The notes under the pieces: model-generated
Database searches by the model: none
What the model was told of the DNA's origin: nothing
What the model saw: the letters and a program-made list of their open reading frames with translations, nothing else
NCBI GenBank assembly: GCA_013203545.1
Contig: JABMQA010000624.1
Coordinates: 1-7,729, forward strand
DNA: 7,729 nucleotides
Origin: Bacteroidota bacterium
GTDB taxonomy: Bacteria; Bacteroidota; Bacteroidia; Bacteroidales; 4484-276
Direction: 5' to 3'
Program-made: the position numbers and the translations under genes
Part shown: positions 7,183-7,729 of the stretch, piece by piece
How the letters are laid out: every line of letters starts with the position of its first letter
How positions within the stretch are numbered: position 1 is the stretch's first letter

Positions 7183-7245
7183 GGAAGCGGAGCCCCGATA
7201 GCTTCCCGGGGTGAGCTTAGAGACCTGGAACGAAAGCGACCAGGT
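7183..7245. repeat. GC-rich double-hairpin element downstream of nupC
   Basis: Immediately after the transporter stop, three inverted repeats are packed together. GGAAGC (7183-7188) pairs with GCTTCC (7201-7206). CCCCG (7193-7197) pairs with CGGGG (7207-7211), with a G-U extension possible in RNA. ACCTGG (7223-7228) pairs with CCAGGT (7240-7245) around an 11-base loop. The first two overlap and exclude one another. No T run follows, so a standard intrinsic terminator is not supported, though the hairpins could stabilise the 3' end of the transporter mRNA. The CCCCGATAGC core resembles palindromic intergenic repeats I recall from Bacteroidota genomes, where the perfect form would end in GCTATCGGGG; that link is from memory and unverified. 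Confidence 0.45.
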
Positions 7246-7272
7246 AGCGTCCGGTTGGGGAGTGATTTTCGA

Positions 7273-7302
7273 GTAGTGGGCGGGCCTGCCGGTGGGTAGT
7301 GG
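7273..7302. repeat. Short direct repeat around a GC-rich imperfect palindrome
   Basis: GTAGTGG occurs at 7273-7279 and 7296-7302. Between the copies, GGCGGGCCTGCC (7279-7290) is a near palindrome with one mismatched pair. Together with the hairpins just upstream it makes the 7182-7306 spacer about 62% G+C by hand count (78 of 125), well above the flanking genes. Function is unknown; it may be the remainder of a mobile or REP-like intergenic element. The seven-base repeat alone could be chance. Confidence 0.3.
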
Positions 7303-7334
7303 AGGTATGAAAAAAAATTCAGACAGGAAACGAA

Positions 7335-7729
7335 ATGAAACTATATTCAATTCATACCGGAAATTTCAAGCTTGATGGCGGAACCATGTTTGGCGTGGTA
7401 CCGAAAGCCCTGTGGCAAAGGGCTTACCCAGCTGATGAAAGTAATCTTGCCTCATTAGCCCTGCGATGCTTGCTGGTTGAAAACGGGGATCGCAAAATTC
7501 TGATCGATTCGGGAATAGGAGATAAACAAGATAAGAAATTTTTCAGCCATTTCCATCTGCATGGGCCACATTCGCTGGAAAAATCCCTGAAAAATGCGGG
7601 CTTCAGTTTTGAGGATATCACCGATATAGTGCATACACATCTTCATTTCGACCATTGTGGTGGCAGCATAAAATGGAATAGCAACCGGTCCGGCTTCGAG
7701 CCAACTTTCCCAAATGCAACCTATTGGGC
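7335..7729 (+). CDS. Metallo-beta-lactamase-fold hydrolase (partial, C-terminus off the right edge)
   Basis: The first 131 codons of an MBL-fold enzyme are present; the frame is open to the edge. These proteins are binuclear metal hydrolases whose substrates range from lactones to phosphodiesters and thioesters. Seen: a beta-rich start (MKLYSIHTGNFKLDGGTMFGVVPKALWQ), PADESNLASLALRCLLVENGDRKILIDSGIG with the usual DSG turn, and THLHFDHCGG, which contains the metal motif HxHxDH (His102, His104, Asp106, His107). The second half, with the later metal ligands, lies outside. The FGVVPKALW segment recalls a subgroup related to the AHL-lactonase/YtnP-type MBL proteins, but the substrate cannot be assigned from this fragment. 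There is no signal peptide, so it is probably cytoplasmic. The ATG at 7335 gives the complete first strand; the ATG at 7307, next to a GGAGG, is in another frame and stops after 22 codons. The gene may be separately transcribed from nupC, given the GC-rich spacer. Confidence 0.88.
   Translation, partial: MKLYSIHTGNFKLDGGTMFGVVPKALWQRAYPADESNLASLALRCLLVENGDRKILIDSGIGDKQDKKFFSHFHLHGPHSLEKSLKNAGFSFEDITDIVHTHLHFDHCGGSIKWNSNRSGFEPTFPNATYW

Noticed and set aside
7183..7245. Intrinsic terminator for the transporter gene
   Set aside because: The hairpins are convincing but no T run follows on the plus strand, so they are listed as a repeat element instead.
7307..7375. Small frame starting ATG right after GGAGG before the MBL-fold gene
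   Set aside because: The GGAGG is only one base from the ATG, the frame ends after 22 codons and overlaps the MBL gene out of frame; it is more likely chance in the GC-rich spacer.
7424..7655. Two minus-strand frames of 65-66 codons near the right edge
   Set aside because: Both are antisense to the MBL-fold gene, whose HxHxDH motif and DSG turn show that the plus strand is coding.
1..7729. CRISPR array, tRNA, insertion sequence or phage genes
   Set aside because: No regularly spaced repeats, cloverleaf-like sequence, transposase motifs or terminal inverted repeats were seen on either strand.

Overview
The window looks like an ordinary chromosomal segment of a member of the Bacteroidota (probably class Bacteroidia, at low resolution). 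The reasons are its moderate, AT-leaning base composition, the near absence of Shine-Dalgarno sequences before most genes, short AT-rich gaps with TAnnTTTG-like -7 boxes, and the protein types: a Bacteroidota-style LptD, an Amidase_3 amidase with a SPOR-like tail, a single-pass MlaD/MCE protein with a coiled-coil tail, a DUF151-UVR nuclease, and a CNT nucleoside transporter with an extra periplasmic domain. I see no phage, insertion sequence, CRISPR, tRNA or rRNA.

Layout. From the left edge to about 2172, on the minus strand, lies the 5' four-fifths or so of lptD (outer-membrane LPS assembly barrel); its C-terminus is outside the window. A roughly 140-base divergent intergenic region follows. 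On the plus strand come an exported zinc amidase that cuts peptidoglycan (2369-3547) and, 31 bases later, an MlaD-family lipid-transport protein with a GTG start (3579-4523). A 175-base gap holds a weak hairpin, a perfect 16-base palindrome and a plausible promoter. Then come the DUF151-UVR bifunctional nuclease (4699-5295) and, 56 bases later, a NupC-type sodium/nucleoside symporter (5352-7181). A GC-rich hairpin-bearing spacer (about 7182-7306) separates this from the start of a metallo-beta-lactamase-fold hydrolase (7335 to the right edge, truncated).

How the genes fit together. The left half is an envelope module: LPS insertion in the outer membrane, septal or sacculus peptidoglycan hydrolysis, and phospholipid traffic between the membranes. 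The right half is nucleic-acid and nucleoside related: a nuclease-family protein followed by a nucleoside importer, which might be linked by salvage (inference only).

Nothing here is clearly a novel system. The points most worth a second look are the signal-peptide plus lipocalin-like N-terminal extension on the nucleoside transporter, the GC-rich double-hairpin spacer at 7183-7302, and the 16-base palindrome at 4608-4623.
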